From: Agapanthus africanus
Taxonomy: Eukaryota > Streptophyta > Magnoliopsida > Asparagales > Amaryllidaceae
Length of the DNA stretch: 64,000 nucleotides
Assembly (NCBI GenBank): GCA_030015575.1
Contig: CM057338.1
Coordinates: 827,754,353-827,818,352, forward strand
Direction of reading: 5' to 3'
The notes beneath the pieces are model-generated. The model saw only the letters and a program-made list of their open reading frames with translations, did no database searches and was not told the origin of the DNA. Below, piece after piece: positions 61,667 to 64,000 of this stretch; the first letter of the stretch is position 1, and each line of letters opens with the position of its first letter. Position numbers and translations under genes: made by a program.

Positions 61667-62707
61667 TGTCACGCCCCGCTTTCCAGAGTACGCTAAGATC
61701 GGCACGTGACAGAGCCAACCATGCTACCTGTGGCTAGGAAAGATCCTTCCACAGTCACATTACGGTTGTCTAGAGATATCAAGAACAGTAATAAACTATC
61801 TAATACATGTCCATAAACCAGAATGAAAGAGTCATGAAATAAATGCGGAAGCAATAGATCCAAGTACAATAATAATCTGGAATGTACGTCCCAAATACGG
61901 GCTCACATCAGGAAATAGAACAATGCTGAAAGGAAAACTAAACTAGAATACTAACAAGTCTTCACTGCTCGGCCCGTTGACTGAGATACTCCTGAACGGC
62001 TCGTGTCAGAGATAGCGGATCTGGGCCATGCAAAACCCAGACGTCAGTGCGTCATAATATCAACAATAGAACAATCAGGAGGTAACAAGACATGCAAGTA
62101 TGTATATAAACAGTAACAAGAGTATAACAGTATCACGAATAAGGAACAGTGAAGGGTATAAGCATATGTGACGTGCGGGTGAAGTAATCTGAACTAAGAT
62201 ACTGGGTTAATTACTCCCAAGTCTTTGAAATCAATTTAATGAATCGTCGATGTAACTTAATAGTATCCCGTGCGTACCCGGAACTATGGTCCAGACCCTC
62301 GGGGCTGAATCCGAGACGTGCCGCTAAGCACAAACAGGAAAAATGTACAGGCGAATGATGTCAGCAACATCATCCCGGGACTGGCCTAGCCCCAAAAAAC
62401 TGATCAGTATAAGTATCGAACTGTCGAGTTACACGTCAGGTTTCATCATTGATTTCCCCATACCCCCAAGTTATATGTTCAAGTCAGGTTTTGATAAATC
62501 TGAAACTAATGCCAACACAGGAATTAAGCAGGAACAGGCTTGTCTATACAGACAACAGGATATGTCCATCGGGACAACATGTCAGGATTGTCGGCATTAG
62601 AAACAGGATCAGGTAACATGTCAAGTAGTGATACATCAGGTCATGTCAGGTAGTATACAAGTAGTCATGTCAAGTAATGGTGTATCAGGTCATGTCAAGT
62701 AGTGGTG
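61667..62707 (+). mobile_element. Gypsy-type LTR start, interrupted by a copia LTR
   Basis: It starts TGTCACGCCCCGCTTTCCAG inside the copia RT region, after ACAGA (61662-61666), a candidate target copy. The start pattern resembles that of the solo LTR read on its minus strand, but the rest is not clearly alike. Near the right end a short degenerate tandem repeat with CATGTCAAGTAGTG occurs (62612-62707). No coding domain is seen. Confidence 0.6.
62612..62707. repeat. Degenerate tandem repeat with CATGTCAAGTAGTG
   Basis: Several copies of CATGTCAAGTAGTG or CATGTCAGGTAGTA alternate with GGTGTATCAGGT-like spacers. The unit length is irregular. Confidence 0.7.
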
Positions 62708-64000
62708 TGTTGGAGTTAGTGCCCTCAGAGTCAATTATTGGATCACAGGCACGTGATTGCAATGATTGAGGGAGGACCTATACCGTTAGAACAGTCTTAC
62801 TCAAGATGATGGTATGCTATCTGGTTTATCTTTATCATCGTGTACTGCTTTAGGTGACCTTACAGGTCACTATTGCACGTTGATAGAGCCCTTAGGATTC
62901 TTGCTTGATAGCCAGTAGTATGATGGCGATCATATACGTGGGAGCTGGTAGTCTATAAGCACATCCTTAAAAGGTCCCTAGTCGTGGGAGTTTCGAGACA
63001 GGGCATCGATACTCCAGAGTAGACTAGTGTATACAGTCGAGACCCCGATGAGGGGCGGTGGACGGTCTCACAAGCCACTGGTGTCAGTTGGTTCACCTAA
63101 GATATATACAGGTGCTCATTGGGTTATGAGTACACCGGACAGGACTCGCCGGGAACATGTTAGTTGGTCTTATACCAGACGTCAGATAGCAGTTTCCTGG
63201 TGACATGTGTACAGGTTAGTTCATCGACCTGAGATCGTCATTTGTCTCGTGTGAATTCCCACTGTACTTTGATTACTACCCTACCTTGGCTCAAAGGAGT
63301 CGTGCAAACAGGTTTTAGTTGGGTATAGTCCCGAGCCACATGGAGGCAGTGAGCGGATCTTCAGGGGTTCGTCTCTCCCGGTATTGAGGGTGAGGTCGCG
63401 CTGTGTCAAGGATAGCCATTACACGAAGTCCTTGGCCAAGGCAGGAGATTTACTGGTAGGTATTCCAGTAGTATCTCAGGGTGTTCTGGGCTATACTCCG
63501 ACACGACTTGTACCGTTTTGGGGGTCTGACTTTTACCAACCCCCTAGGCCCGCCATGCGATGCTCATAGATGAACGGACCGGACTGTACATATATTGTCA
63601 CTGACAGGCTCAGTAGGGTGTCAGGATGAGTTCGCTCATCGACATCCCTTTTGGTCAATACCTGGTAGCCCGTTACGTATGGCTAATAGCTCTGACGTGC
63701 TAGTGGTTAAATCCACAACCAAAGTATTGACGAGTCTTTAGAGTCCCCCACAGACCGTTTCTCAAGTTTCGGGCGAAACGCTGTAGAGGCCGTATGATAT
63801 ATGGCAGGGTTCGATCATGTACGTGCGGTATTGGATGAATCATGATCAGACGGATAATACTAGCGGGCTTTAGTTTAAGCCGGATCCTAGTATTGTACAG
63901 TGTAGATTTTGTCTCATTGCATTTGTATTCGGTCAGAATACAAATGCGGGTATGTATATACAGTCGCGGGGTTTTCCTGTAATTTATTACGGGATCGTTT
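62708..64000 (+). mobile_element. Copia LTR, cut by the window end
   Basis: It starts TGTTGGAGTTAGTGCCCTCA and is collinear with the minus-strand LTR at 54831-56870 read in reverse, about 85-90% identical. It is inserted in the gypsy-type LTR. Whether a full element follows cannot be seen. Confidence 0.8.

Noticed and set aside
61667-62707. Same family as the solo LTR at 38162-42830
   Set aside because: Only the TGTCACG start is alike; the following sequence does not align by eye, so a shared family is not claimed.

Overview
This window is plant nuclear DNA made of nested LTR retrotransposons. I see no host gene, rRNA, tRNA or CRISPR array. The evidence for a plant is primer binding sites for plant-type tRNA-Asp (Athila-like Ty3/gypsy) and initiator tRNA-Met (Ty1/copia), plant Athila-type gag and pol, Angela/TAR-like copia pol, and very long LTRs (1.3-4.7 kb). 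The species cannot be told from the sequence; a large, repeat-rich angiosperm genome is likely.

Layout. A + strand copia array fills 1-43490 once its insertions are set aside: LTR, pol-bearing internal region, shared middle LTR, second internal leader, third LTR. Three elements interrupt it: an Athila-like element with gag-pol (230-12219, TSD TAGAT), a 14-kb composite Athila-like element with three LTRs (19033-32988, TSD GTCCM), and a 4.67-kb solo LTR (38162-42830, TSD GTTGT). The array itself lies in the leader of a minus-strand copia (leader pieces 43491-43757 and 54155-54830, LTR 54831-56870). A second, very young copia insertion sits in the same leader (43758-54154, TSD ACGAC, LTRs about 99.5% identical). 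The minus-strand copia seems to lie in the leader of an older + strand copia (56871-61666). That copia's pol region is entered by a gypsy-type LTR (61667-62707), which is itself entered by a copia LTR (62708 to the window end). The nesting is at least four layers deep.

How the parts relate. The elements show an autonomous/non-autonomous pattern. The first Athila-like element has gag, protease, RT, RNase H and integrase. The composite element has gag-protease without a polymerase in its first half, and an intact 611-codon frame of unknown function in its second. Two copia copies have pol but no recognisable gag, while a third (58841-61666) has gag. The young copia copy has almost identical LTRs but a badly decayed interior, which suggests mobilisation in trans.

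The most unusual signal is a paired GC-rich palindrome (type GGCCGCGGAACCGCGGCC, two arms about 10-25 bp apart). It recurs at ten loci, in the LTRs and leaders of gypsy elements and in the leaders of unrelated copia elements. In gypsy LTRs it lies about 90-130 bp upstream of the TATA box; in copia it lies about 190 bp after the primer binding site. All percentages and ages are by-eye estimates.
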